From positions 1 to 64,000 of the forward strand of contig JAJCXO010000263.1 of assembly GCA_029263395.1 (NCBI GenBank): a stretch of DNA of 64,000 bases, read 5' to 3'. Under the pieces are notes generated by a model, which was not told the DNA's origin, made no database searches, and was given only the letters and a program-made list of their open reading frames with translations. Positions 19,059 through 27,644 of this stretch are shown in pieces. This DNA is from Acidobacteriota bacterium (GTDB lineage: Bacteria; Acidobacteriota; Thermoanaerobaculia; Multivoradales; J023). Each line of letters begins with the position of its first letter. Position 1 is the first letter of the stretch. A program made the position numbers and the translations under genes.

Positions 19059-19997
19059 TCACTCGATTGTGGCATTGAGGAAGCTGCGCAGGTCCTCTTC
19101 GTTGCTTTCCGGCTCACCTGGGCTGACATGGTCGAGTTTGCCGTCGCGGAGCCATGTTTCGAGGCGGCCGACTTCTTGGAAAAGGTGCTCGAACGAATCG
19201 ACCACAAAAAGCAGGGGTTGGTAGTGATCAATCTCGAAGTATTGGTTGACGACCCACTCCAGCTGAAAAGGGAAACGCTGGACGGCGGGCGACTCGATAC
19301 CGTGCTCGAGCTCACCAAAGGAGCTCAGAAGGCCGGAACCGTAGGCACAGATCTCATCAGCTCCCGTTCCGCTTTCGGCCCGGCGCATCAGGCCAAATTC
19401 GATGGTGAACCAGAAAAACCTCCCCATCGCCTTGATGTTGCTCTCGACAACTTTGACCCTTTCCGCCTTGGTCGGGATCTCTACGGCACGTTGCGCCGCC
19501 AGCCGTGCAACTTCGCCGAAACGCACCAGAACGTCCGAGAAGTGGCGGTCCGTGTGCATCGGAACGTGACCTGCGATGTCGTGGAAGATGTCGGGTTCGG
19601 GTAGGTAGTCGAGAGACTGTTTGTCACGAACAGTGATAGTGGTGGGAAACTCTCGACGACTCAAACAATCGAAGAAAAGGTAGGCAGGAACATAACCGCT
19701 GACGGGTTTACACTCGAAACCGCTCAACGGCTCTAGAAATCTGTTGACCTCATCGAGGCGCGGGACACGCTCGGCGTTCAGCGCCAGAGATTCGAGTCCC
19801 TGAAGAAATCTGGGGTTGGCGAACTTTTGCCAGCGCGGCAACATCCGCTGGTAAAGGCGTTTCCAAGCCTCTTGATTACCGTCGCTGTAGAGGTGGTAGG
19901 GCTGTTTGATGAAGAGCTCGCCACGGGTCTGAGCCTCTTCGATAAAGGGGGCCCGCGTTGTGGTTAGATCGTGACCGAGGGTCGCTGTCGTCGTCAT
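19059..19997 (-). CDS. phhA: Phenylalanine 4-monooxygenase (pterin-dependent aromatic amino acid hydroxylase)
   Basis: The 312-residue protein has the bacterial single-domain hydroxylase layout without a regulatory ACT domain. The iron ligands H139 and H144 are in FHDIAGHVPMH, and E200 is in FFWFTIEFGL. It converts phenylalanine to tyrosine using tetrahydropterin and O2 in the cytoplasm, usually for Phe catabolism or tyrosine supply. It is a little longer at the N-terminus than the Pseudomonas type. No pterin carbinolamine dehydratase gene is adjacent. Tyrosine or tryptophan hydroxylase activity cannot be excluded from sequence alone, but bacterial members are mostly Phe hydroxylases. Confidence 0.93.
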   Translation of the reverse strand: MTTTATLGHDLTTTRAPFIEEAQTRGELFIKQPYHLYSDGNQEAWKRLYQRMLPRWQKFANPRFLQGLESLALNAERVPRLDEVNRFLEPLSGFECKPVSGYVPAYLFFDCLSRREFPTTITVRDKQSLDYLPEPDIFHDIAGHVPMHTDRHFSDVLVRFGEVARLAAQRAVEIPTKAERVKVVESNIKAMGRFFWFTIEFGLMRRAESGTGADEICAYGSGLLSSFGELEHGIESPAVQRFPFQLEWVVNQYFEIDHYQPLLFVVDSFEHLFQEVGRLETWLRDGKLDHVSPGEPESNEEDLRSFLNATIE

Positions 19998-20241
19998 GGA
20001 CAGGCTCCTATGTGGAATGCTGATCGCGTGAATTTGAACGGATGGTCTGCCCGCCGAGGCGCGCTAGAGGAAAGTATCGTAGTTGGATCCCGTTCAACAA
20101 CGACTTGGGCAGGTCGTGGGTAAGGTCTGCATCGGTGGGCGTGACCCGCGGGCTCGTTGTAGGTATGAGAGGAGTTGATATCCTCCGAGCACTGGTCAAC
20201 GGCGATCGGTGTCTGAAGCAGTCTTCGAGAAAAGAGCCAAC

Positions 20242-20736
20242 GTGCATTGCATCTACAAAATCCTACTGAGTTCAGTGAGTATTCTTGTCCTGCTCACGGC
20301 CTGTCAGCCCGCCTCGAATCCGGATATCCGGGTCGGCGAGCCGATTCCAGAATTTGCGATCCCGTCATTGGATGGCCCTATTGTCTCGAGTAGCACCTTG
20401 CTCGGAAGTCCGGTTGTGTTGAACTTCTGGGCTACCTGGTGCGGTCCGTGTGTGAAGGAGATCCCGACACTCAAGACGTTGGCGAAGGACTCCGGCGCTC
20501 GAGTCGTTACCATCGCCATCGATGACAACGGTGCGGCGGATGTGCAGCCGTTCGTCGACAAACACAACATCGGGTACACCGTGTTACTCGGTGACAAGGC
20601 GCTCTTCCAGCGCTTCAATGGCTGGGCTATTCCTTACACTCTGGTGCTCGACTCCTCACTCCAGGTGGTCAGCCTACACCGCGGTTATGTCAGCTTGCGC
20701 ACCCTCGAGCGCGATCTCAGACGAGCCGCGTCCTGA
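20242..20736 (+). CDS. TlpA/ResA-like thioredoxin-fold lipoprotein
   Basis: The chosen GTG start at 20242 gives a compact lipoprotein signal (hydrophobic stretch then LLTAC); a GTG at 20209 in the same frame is an alternative. The mature part is a thioredoxin fold with the active site ATWCGPC, the family opening VGEPIPEFAIPSLDG, and a late cis-proline region GWAIPYTLVLD. Such proteins are membrane-anchored periplasmic thiol reductases involved in cytochrome c maturation or protection of thiols. The thioesterase gene follows after 17 bases, so they are probably co-transcribed although functionally unrelated. Confidence 0.88.
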   Translation: MHCIYKILLSSVSILVLLTACQPASNPDIRVGEPIPEFAIPSLDGPIVSSSTLLGSPVVLNFWATWCGPCVKEIPTLKTLAKDSGARVVTIAIDDNGAADVQPFVDKHNIGYTVLLGDKALFQRFNGWAIPYTLVLDSSLQVVSLHRGYVSLRTLERDLRRAAS

Positions 20737-20753
20737 TCGTCTAGCTCGACACT

Positions 20754-21581
20754 GTGACAACCGCGACCTTGGCATCCGCGACCGTGCCATCCGCGACCGA
20801 GCGATATCGGATTCGGTCCTACGAGGTCGATGCTCGAGGACGACTGACGATCGTTGCGCTGTGTAATTACCTCCAAGAGTCGGCTGGGTTACATGCTCGG
20901 GAGTTGGGAGTTGCGGTGGATCAGCTGCAAACCCAGGGTATGACCTGGTTTCTATGGCGTTTGCATTTGCAGGTTGCGCGCTGGCCGAGGTGGGGAGAGA
21001 CGGTCGCCATTGAAACGTGGCCGTCCGCTCTCGGGCGGCCCTACGTTATTCGCGATTTCCGAATTCGCGATGGCGAGACTGAGATCGGTTTAGCGACCTC
21101 GGCGTGGTTGTTGATGGACACCGAGAGGAAGCGGCCGATTCGACGAATCCCTGCTCAGATCCGAGCATTACATCCCGAGCCGCCGCTTCGCGCTTTAGTG
21201 GATAGCTTCCAGCGCTTGCCGGCGGTTGAAACCGCGACGGTTTGCCAGCGGCTCAACGTTCGTCGTGGCGACCTGGATCTCAATGGACATCTCAATCATG
21301 TTGCGACCATCAACGCGCTGGTCGAAGCGGTGGAGCCCGAGGTTTTTTATGGCCAGCAGCTCTCGGCGTTAGAGGTCGAATTCAAAGGCGAGGGCCATGA
21401 AGGGGATGGGTTAACGTCACGATGCTGCCAAGAGCCGGGCTGCATAGAGCCGGATTACATAGAGACGCCGAACAACCAGACCTCGTGTGTCCCTCCATTT
21501 GAAACGCTGCAGCATAGCTTGGTCCGCGATGCTGATGATAAGGAAATAGCTCGTGGCCGGAGTTGTTGGCAACTCCGGTAG
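20754..21581 (+). CDS. Acyl-ACP thioesterase (FatA/FatB-type)
   Basis: The 275-residue protein begins with GTG and has the two hot-dog repeats expected of the plant-bacterial acyl-ACP thioesterase family. The first (about 15-150) includes NYLQESAGLHARELGV and MTWFLWRLHLQ. The second (about 155-270) contains DLDLNGHLNHVATINALVE, which carries the catalytic Asn and His. The enzyme releases free fatty acids from acyl carrier protein in the cytoplasm. The C-terminal part is more variable than usual (a Cys/Glu/Thr-rich stretch near residue 225), so chain-length preference cannot be guessed. Confidence 0.88.
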   Translation: MTTATLASATVPSATERYRIRSYEVDARGRLTIVALCNYLQESAGLHARELGVAVDQLQTQGMTWFLWRLHLQVARWPRWGETVAIETWPSALGRPYVIRDFRIRDGETEIGLATSAWLLMDTERKRPIRRIPAQIRALHPEPPLRALVDSFQRLPAVETATVCQRLNVRRGDLDLNGHLNHVATINALVEAVEPEVFYGQQLSALEVEFKGEGHEGDGLTSRCCQEPGCIEPDYIETPNNQTSCVPPFETLQHSLVRDADDKEIARGRSCWQLR

Positions 21582-21632
21582 GCAGGTTCAGACCGTCCAG
21601 GCAGGGGGACAGTTTGAGTGTCCCCGAGGACG

Positions 21633-22619
21633 TTAGCTATCGTTGGTGGCTGGCGGCTTGGCAGGTCGATCGAAGTACACCGAGCGTCCCAATGGCTTGA
21701 CGTAGTGCATACCTTCGATGCCGGAGCGGCTGAGGCCCCGCAGCTGGAGCATCTTGGAATCCAAGTTGTCGATCAGGTGCAGGGCAAAAGCCTCTGGAGT
21801 TGATGGTTCGATCGGGCTGCCGTATTCGCGTCGGCCGTGGTGGGACACGATCAGGTGCTCCAAGTGGAGCCGGAGCTCGCGGGGTAGATTTTCGACCGCA
21901 GCGCAGCATTCGTGCAGCATCTCGACACCGATCACGATGTGTCCCACGAGCTGACCCTCGATCGTATAGTCGTTCCTGGGCATTGGGCCGATCTCGCGCA
22001 GTTTGCCGAGATCGTGGAAGTAGACGCCAAGCAGCAGCAGATCGCGATCGAGCTCCGGATAGTGATCACAAATGTTCATGGCCATCTCGGCCATACTCAC
22101 CACATGCTCCAAGAGACCGCCGCGGTAGGCGTGATGAATACTTTTGGCGGCGGGATGCTCTCGTAGCCGACTACCGAATCGACGCTGGGCTTCTTCCGCC
22201 AGTTGCCGCAGGGGCTCCCTGGCGATGGTTCCAGGAACCAAGGCCTCGAGCCGTCGCGAGAGGTCGTCGATGTCTTCGGGAGTGGACGGGATCAGCTGTG
22301 CTGGATCAAAGCCTTGCTCGTGATCTCGCTCCGTCGCCTCGCGGCAATAGTCGATATTGATCTGCGGCTGATCGCGGTACAGTCGGATCGTACCTTTGAA
22401 GGCTACAAAGTCTTTCTCGGAGAAACGGCCTTTGATCGCTGGGCTATCAGGCCAGACCTTGCCAGCGACGCTGCCACTTGAGTCGGTCAGTTCGACGTCG
22501 ATGTAGTCACGTCCATTGCGGTCTTGACGAACATCTTTACGACTCAGCAGAGCAAAACCCTGCACGAAGTCGCCATCTTCCCAGGTGGAAACAGGCTCAT
22601 TACGACGTACTACACCCAT
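21633..22619 (-). CDS. YhaM-like 3'-5' exoribonuclease (OB fold plus HD domain)
   Basis: The 328-residue protein has an N-terminal OB-fold nucleic-acid-binding part (residues 1-95, with KDVRQDRNGRDYIDVELTD). An HD phosphohydrolase domain follows, with HHAYRGGLLEHVVSMAEMA, the metal site YFHDLGK and IVSHHGRREYGSP. Order and length match YhaM/CBF1 exoribonucleases, which degrade RNA from the 3' end with manganese. It is divergent from the VWA gene to its right. The 298-base gap there carries a doubled 15-bp direct repeat. Confidence 0.92.
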   Translation of the reverse strand: MGVVRRNEPVSTWEDGDFVQGFALLSRKDVRQDRNGRDYIDVELTDSSGSVAGKVWPDSPAIKGRFSEKDFVAFKGTIRLYRDQPQINIDYCREATERDHEQGFDPAQLIPSTPEDIDDLSRRLEALVPGTIAREPLRQLAEEAQRRFGSRLREHPAAKSIHHAYRGGLLEHVVSMAEMAMNICDHYPELDRDLLLLGVYFHDLGKLREIGPMPRNDYTIEGQLVGHIVIGVEMLHECCAAVENLPRELRLHLEHLIVSHHGRREYGSPIEPSTPEAFALHLIDNLDSKMLQLRGLSRSGIEGMHYVKPLGRSVYFDRPAKPPATNDS

Positions 22620-22917
22620 TTGATTCTCCCACTCGAAATGAATCGCTTCACTCGGCTCTGCCGTAGACTCCTCTGCTTGGGCTCTGACGAATAGACGCTA
22701 AGCGGAGCGGACTTTAAACGAAGCGGACTCTAAACGGGCCAGACCGTGGCTGAGCAGACTCGGGTTGCTGTCGACAGCGGAAGCGCTCGGCTAGTATAGA
22801 GGTCGGTTCCCAACGCCGCTACCACTCCGTCAAAGCCATCCCATTTGCCCGCCGTTGGCTCAGCTCCCTACCCACCCACTCCCAAGAGTGGCATCTTCTG
22901 TGCAACGAGGTCCGTTT
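22620..22917. promoter_or_regulatory. Divergent intergenic region with a doubled AGCGGACTYTAAACG repeat
   Basis: The region separates the yhaM-like gene (minus) from the second VWA gene (plus). AGCGGACTTTAAACG (22706-22720) is repeated with one change at 22722-22736, a 16-base period, which is about one and a half helix turns. It may be a regulator site. No confident -35/-10 pair was recognised and nothing else was found. Confidence 0.4.
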
Positions 22918-25695
22918 ATGCAACGACTCCACCGCTTCTCCAAACGCTCGTTCCTTTTGATGATGCTTCTCCTGCTGGCCGCATTGGCGTTGCCGGGTCT
23001 CACGTCACCGGTGCCCTACAACTTGCCGTTGTTGTGGCCGGAAGATCAGCGTGCTTTTCTGCAGGATGGCCCGGGCTTGTTGTTGTCGTCGACCCAGGTC
23101 GAGGCGCTGGTCGATCGCGATGCGATCGGGCGCGAGGCGTTCATCGTCCAATTTCTGGATGATGATCCGATCCCGGAAACGACCGAAAACGAGCTGCTCG
23201 AAGGGATCCGACGTCGGCAGGAGTTGGTGGCTCAAGAGTTCATTTCTTATCTCGATGTACGGGCACAACTGATGTTCCTGCATGGTCGTCCAGATTTCCG
23301 GACCGTGGTCGACTGCGCGGAGACGTTTCGACCGCTCGAAATTTGGAGTTATGCCGATACCGCCTACGCCGACGACCTCGCCCTCCGGCGCAAGCTGATC
23401 CCATCGGACGCTGAACGTGAAGGCCAAGCTCGCGAGACGGCAGAGAGCGAGCAAGAACGTCAGCGACGGATCCAGCAAACGACCAATCCCTACCGCGGCA
23501 AGTATGCAAGATCGCCGGTGTTGCCAACCCGGATTCGGGACAAGACACCGGAAGATTTGGCGGCCAAGTTTGCGCTTGAGAATCATCGTCATCTGGTGGT
23601 CTATCGCCCCAAGCCCAAAGATCCCTACCGATTGTGGTTGCCGATCGATTCCAAACGCAGTATCTACAACGCCGAGATGGAATACTGGCTAGAGCAGTGG
23701 GAAGAGCTGAGGAGTCGGCTGCGCGGCGGCCGCCGATTCGATCGTACAGTGTGTGATTACTCTTTGGTCGTCGATCAGGTGACGGGTATCGATGGCCTGT
23801 TTGGCTTCCAGCCCAATCGGCCCAAGAACGCCGACCTCAAGGCTTTCTTGCAGCCCCCGGATGATCTCGCTGCTTGGGCACGAAAAGCGGCTCAGACAGA
23901 GGTCGAAGACATCCCGCGTCTGGCAGGTGGTGAGCTCGAACTGTTTTTTCCAGAACTCGCGGGGTTGCGTATGGTGACCCGTGGTGTGGTGACCTTACCT
24001 GCGGACGTCGAACTCGAACCGTTCGAAGACGGCGATCGATCGGAGCTGCGGCTCAAGATCGAAGGCCACGTCGAGCGTGATGGCAAGATCTTCGACGAAT
24101 TCCGTGTGCGCTACCAACTGCCGGCTCCAGCCGAAGGCGCCGCAGTGCCGATCGCTATGGTGTTTGATCGCAAGCTACGGGCTGGGCAGGACTTTTTGTT
24201 GCGAGCCAAGTTGATCGAAGAGGTCTCGGGCAAAGAGTTGGTCCTAAATCATGGTTTTCGAGTACCGAACAACCCCACCCCTATGGACGAACCGCCGGTG
24301 CCGGACAATGTGATTGTTGCCCTTGGCAACGAGCTCGGTAAAACTCGGATCTCGGGTTACGACAGCCTGGTGTTGGTGCCACCCGAATCGGACGTTGTCT
24401 TCGGGCTGTGGCGAGCCGAGGCGCTGGTGACGGGTGAACGTATCGTCAAAGTGGCCTTTTTTCTCGACGAGTCGGTGCAACTCACTCGCCGTCGGCCGCC
24501 GTTCTCGGCCGAGTTGCGACTCAGTGAGTTCCCCACCGAACAAGTGGTGAAAGCGGAAGGCTACGACGAGCACGGCACGGTGGTGGCGTCGGACGAGGTG
24601 GTGCTCAACCAACCTCATGGTGAGTTACGTGTTCGTATTACTGACCCACCCCGGGGCCGCACCGCCTTCGGCAGCGTCACCGCCAAGGCGGAGATCATCA
24701 TTCCCGAAGAAACTCGGATCACTAAGGTGGAGTTCCTGGTCAACGACGAGCCTCAGGCGACGGTCGAAAAGCCGCCGTGGGAAGCCTCGGTCGCTGTGCT
24801 GCCTGGCCAGGACTTGGTTTATCTGACGGTGATTGCCGAGCTCAATGATGGCTCTCGGGCGGAGGACGTCCGGTTTTTGGTGGCGCCGGATCATATCGAA
24901 GAGGTCGATGTCAATCTCGTCGAGCTGTACACCACAGTGACCGACAAGAACGGTCTGCTGATCCGTGGATTGCAGCGCGAGGAATTCCAAGTCTGGGAAG
25001 ATGGTCGACCCCAAGAGATTGTAAAGTTCGAATTGGTGGAGGATTTGCCGCTGACCCTCGGGGTCACGATCGACACCTCGGGTTCGATGTTCGAATCTTT
25101 GGGCGAGGCGCAGCGGGCAGCAGTGGGATTTCTCGAGAGCATCATCACGCCAAGGGATCGATGTTTCGCACTGGCCTTCGCCGACAAGCCAGCGTTGCTC
25201 ATGGAGCGGACGTCGGATGTGGGTGCGGTAGCGCAGGTGCTGGAGAACTTGGTTGCCAACGGTTCGACTTCGCTGCACGACGCGATTGTCACCAGCCTCT
25301 ACTATTATCGTGGTGTCCGCGGGCGCCGTGCCTTGGTCGTGCTTTCTGACGGCGAAGACACCTCGAGCTCTTTGGAATTCGCGGAAGCCCTGGAATATGC
25401 AAAACGTAGCGGTGTTGCGGTGTTCACGATCGGCCTGAGGATTGGCAAAGCTGATATCGGTGTCAGGCGTAAGCTCGAGAAACTGGCCGAAGAGACCGGC
25501 GGCCGCACCTTCTACATCAAAGAGGCCACGGATCTTGCGTCGGTATATAAAGATATCGAGCGCGAGTTGCGCAGTCAGTATCTGGTGGCTTATGGCTCCG
25601 ATCAGCAAGGCGAGTCAGGTGAATACCACGAAATCGAGATCAAGGTTCAAAACGGGAAGTTGAAAGCTCGGACGATCCGAGGCTACTATTCCTGA
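22918..25695 (+). CDS. Secreted GWxTD-like/VWA (acidobacterial VWFA-related) protein
   Basis: The start is the ATG at 22918 after AACGAGG, which gives a clean signal peptide (SFLLMMLLLLAALALPGL). The 925-residue product has a GWxTD-like N-terminal region (VRAQLMFLHGRPDFRTV). Long beta-sandwich stretches follow, then the VWFA-related domain (from about 660): LVELYTTVTDKNGLLIRGLQ, metal-site motif DTSGSM at D719-S721-S723, and VVLSDGEDTSSS. It closely matches the architecture of 12243-14969, so the two are paralogues about 8 kb apart on opposite strands. Function in the family is unknown; an outer-surface or periplasmic adhesion or assembly role is inferred from export and an intact metal site. 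Confidence 0.9.
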   Translation: MQRLHRFSKRSFLLMMLLLLAALALPGLTSPVPYNLPLLWPEDQRAFLQDGPGLLLSSTQVEALVDRDAIGREAFIVQFLDDDPIPETTENELLEGIRRRQELVAQEFISYLDVRAQLMFLHGRPDFRTVVDCAETFRPLEIWSYADTAYADDLALRRKLIPSDAEREGQARETAESEQERQRRIQQTTNPYRGKYARSPVLPTRIRDKTPEDLAAKFALENHRHLVVYRPKPKDPYRLWLPIDSKRSIYNAEMEYWLEQWEELRSRLRGGRRFDRTVCDYSLVVDQVTGIDGLFGFQPNRPKNADLKAFLQPPDDLAAWARKAAQTEVEDIPRLAGGELELFFPELAGLRMVTRGVVTLPADVELEPFEDGDRSELRLKIEGHVERDGKIFDEFRVRYQLPAPAEGAAVPIAMVFDRKLRAGQDFLLRAKLIEEVSGKELVLNHGFRVPNNPTPMDEPPVPDNVIVALGNELGKTRISGYDSLVLVPPESDVVFGLWRAEALVTGERIVKVAFFLDESVQLTRRRPPFSAELRLSEFPTEQVVKAEGYDEHGTVVASDEVVLNQPHGELRVRITDPPRGRTAFGSVTAKAEIIIPEETRITKVEFLVNDEPQATVEKPPWEASVAVLPGQDLVYLTVIAELNDGSRAEDVRFLVAPDHIEEVDVNLVELYTTVTDKNGLLIRGLQREEFQVWEDGRPQEIVKFELVEDLPLTLGVTIDTSGSMFESLGEAQRAAVGFLESIITPRDRCFALAFADKPALLMERTSDVGAVAQVLENLVANGSTSLHDAIVTSLYYYRGVRGRRALVVLSDGEDTSSSLEFAEALEYAKRSGVAVFTIGLRIGKADIGVRRKLEKLAEETGGRTFYIKEATDLASVYKDIERELRSQYLVAYGSDQQGESGEYHEIEIKVQNGKLKARTIRGYYS

Positions 25696-25733
25696 GCCTG
25701 CTGTTCTTCTGGGCCCGTTGTTTTCGCAGATTC

Positions 25734-25777
25734 TTGTTTCCCAGACGCCGCTCGTTTGTTTCCCAGATGCTGTTCGT
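25734..25777. repeat. 22-bp tandem direct repeat upstream of the 231-residue gene
   Basis: TTGTTTCCCAGACGCCGCTCGT (25734-25755) is repeated as a 19-of-22 match at 25756-25777. A weaker third copy may precede it near 25717. The second copy ends 13 bases before the next gene's start, just upstream of its ribosome binding site. Confidence 0.7.
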
Positions 25778-25790
25778 TTCGGGGAGAACC

Positions 25791-26486
25791 ATGATTGCTG
25801 ACGGTCTATTGAGTTCGAACCGCTCGTCGCGGTTGGGTGTCCAATACGTAATCTGGGTGTTGGCCGGTTTCGTCATGGTCTCGCTAGCCGGTGTCTCAAC
25901 CGCAGCGTTATCCGATGATCCGTCAACGATTGAGATCAGCTACCTGAACAAGGTGTACCGGGATCTCGATTCCGATCTCGAGCCGATTCGACAGGGGCCG
26001 ATCGTGATTCACGTCTCGTCCCCCGAGCACCGTTTGGAAGTTCTCGGCAATCGCCTGCGGTTTAGCGCGAATGAGGACGGCACGGTTGGCGCAGCAATCG
26101 AGGTCGACTTCGAAGGCAGCGGGCAGTTAATCGCCGATGTCGAAGGCTTTGGACGTTTTGTCGATCAAGTCGAGGCGCCACGTCAGACGGTGCGTGCTGC
26201 CGGCACTGTTCGTCTCAGTCCTACTGACGGTGGCTATCTGATGACCATCGTGACTGTCGAGCCATCGACAGAGGTGCAAATTAAGAGTCAACTTGCCGGG
26301 CAGATCGTCGGGGTTTGCGAAGCTGCGGCATTGATCCCGCTGATCAGTCTGCCCTGTGACGGGGTCGCCGCCGCGCTCGAAACCGTTCGTATTCCGCTTC
26401 CGGCGGCTGGTTCTCAGGTGTTGGTACCCTCGGATGAGATGTCTAGCGAGTTGAAAGCGTACTTCAACCACTACGCGATACCGTAG
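25791..26486 (+). CDS. Exported protein of unknown function
   Basis: I do not recognise this family. The ATG at 25791 follows GGGGAGAA; an upstream start at 25734 lies in the repeat and has no such site. The 231-residue product has an N-terminal hydrophobic segment (VIWVLAGFVMVSLAGVSTAAL), consistent with a signal peptide or anchor. The rest is beta-rich and acidic, with two late cysteines (GVCEAAALIPLISLPCDG) that may form a disulphide. It follows the VWA gene by 95 bases and could share its transcript, suggesting an envelope-related role. Confidence 0.7.
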   Translation: MIADGLLSSNRSSRLGVQYVIWVLAGFVMVSLAGVSTAALSDDPSTIEISYLNKVYRDLDSDLEPIRQGPIVIHVSSPEHRLEVLGNRLRFSANEDGTVGAAIEVDFEGSGQLIADVEGFGRFVDQVEAPRQTVRAAGTVRLSPTDGGYLMTIVTVEPSTEVQIKSQLAGQIVGVCEAAALIPLISLPCDGVAAALETVRIPLPAAGSQVLVPSDEMSSELKAYFNHYAIP

Positions 26487-26807
26487 AAGAATCGGTGTAA
26501 AGTGCGTACGGCAATGTCGGCCTCGGCATCTGAGCAAGGCTAGGCCGCAGCATTCGCAGATCCGTCGAGCGCCTTCGGAGCACGGCCGGCGCTGGCCTCA
26601 AGCCGCCTTGATCGAGGGAGTTGCAGACGGATGCAAGAAATGAAACAATAACTAATTGGCCGTGCCCACAGAAGCGCGTTCGCTCAAGGCGCCCGCTCAA
26701 GAATTTAGTCACGTAACCTGTTGACAGGTACCAAGGTTGTCACTAAGATCGCCAATTCTTGGACCCAACAATTCCCGATTCTCGACCCTCAAGGAGGACA
26801 AGTTCAC
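26487..26807. other. Intergenic region before the P-domain gene
   Basis: Apart from the promoter at 26721-26749 and the Shine-Dalgarno sequence at 26791-26799, nothing gene-like was seen. It is AT-richer near 26635-26660 and 26700-26720 than its surroundings. Confidence 0.5.
26721..26749 (+). promoter_or_regulatory. Strong sigma-70-type promoter of the P-domain gene
   Basis: TTGACA (26721-26726) and TAAGAT (26744-26749) are separated by exactly 17 bases. The predicted start near 26756 leaves a leader of about 52 bases, ending in AAGGAGGAC (26791-26799) before the ATG at 26808. The -35 is a full consensus match. Confidence 0.75.
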
Positions 26808-27554
26808 ATGTCAACCTCCGCACGTAAGCTGTGCCTAGTGCTCTTGTTCGGAGCAATCCTCGCGGCGCCTTTGGTGGCGCAAATTGACCCTGTAAAAGTC
26901 GCCAGCGGTGAAGCGGTTGGCACCTACGTCCCAGACGGTACCTGCACGATTATCGATGACGATACCTACGATGGTTCGATCGGTACGATGGCATGTCTTT
27001 CTGTCCCGGGCGCAGACTTGATCATCGATGGTGTTACCGTCGACCTCTCCATGAACCACAGCTGGGCTGGCGACTTGGTCGTCAAGGTTGTGAGTCCTGA
27101 GGGTACCGTCAGCACCATGATGAGCCGCCCTGACTTCGCTGAGCCAGCGGATGACGGAACGGGATGCTGTGGTGATAGTTCCGATCTCGTCGAGACGGCG
27201 CCGTTCACCTTTGACAACGCCGCTGGTGACAGTGCCGAGGCTATGGGCACGACCATCGGTGCCACCGAATTCGTCTGCCAAGACGATGGCATCTGCAGCT
27301 ACTCACCGTTCCCGGACATGGGCCCTGGCGTAGATCTCTCCGATTTCAACGGCGAGAATGGTGCCGGTACCTGGATGGTCTGCGTTGGTGACTCGGCCGC
27401 TGGCGACACGGGCGACATCTGCAGCGCGACCGTCAACATCAGTGGCACGCCGCCGACGAACCTCATCGACGTTCCGACGATGAGCTACTCCGGTTTGGCA
27501 CTCTTGTTCCTGATGCTGGCTGGTGTTGGCTGCTGGATGATCTTCCGCCGCTAG
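26808..27554 (+). CDS. Secreted proprotein-convertase P-domain protein with IPTL-type C-terminal sorting tail
   Basis: The ATG at 26808 is seven bases from the strong site AAGGAGGAC and begins a signal peptide (LVLLFGAILAAPLVAQ). The 248-residue product holds one P-domain-like beta sandwich (about residues 40-210), with DGVTVDLSMNHSWAGDLVVK and a later GTWMVCVGDSAAGDTG. It ends in VPTMSYSGLALLFLMLAG followed by a short helix end and FRR. That tail has the form of IPTL-CTERM: a short motif, one membrane helix and a basic end. It is therefore predicted to be exported and anchored or sorted at the envelope. Strong promoter, strong ribosome site and a tight terminator suggest an abundant product. 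Its partner or substrate is unknown. Confidence 0.85.
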   Translation: MSTSARKLCLVLLFGAILAAPLVAQIDPVKVASGEAVGTYVPDGTCTIIDDDTYDGSIGTMACLSVPGADLIIDGVTVDLSMNHSWAGDLVVKVVSPEGTVSTMMSRPDFAEPADDGTGCCGDSSDLVETAPFTFDNAAGDSAEAMGTTIGATEFVCQDDGICSYSPFPDMGPGVDLSDFNGENGAGTWMVCVGDSAAGDTGDICSATVNISGTPPTNLIDVPTMSYSGLALLFLMLAGVGCWMIFRR

Positions 27555-27581
27555 GTAGAAGCCGCTAGCCACAGTTAGTTG

Positions 27582-27610
27582 AAAAGGCACGGCGCAAGCC
27601 GTGCCTTTTT
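27582..27610. terminator. Bidirectional intrinsic terminator after the P-domain gene
   Basis: AAAA, then GGCACGGC-GCAA-GCCGTGCC (perfect 8-bp stem, 27586-27605), then TTTTT. It lies 28 bases past the stop and is the cleanest intrinsic terminator in the window. Confidence 0.95.
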
Positions 27611-27644
27611 GCATGTTGGCAAGATAGGCAAGGGCTGAAGAGTG

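Noticed and set aside
18983-20241. tRNA gene or small RNA in the phhA region
   Set aside because: Hairpins occur, but no cloverleaf or anticodon arm could be built.
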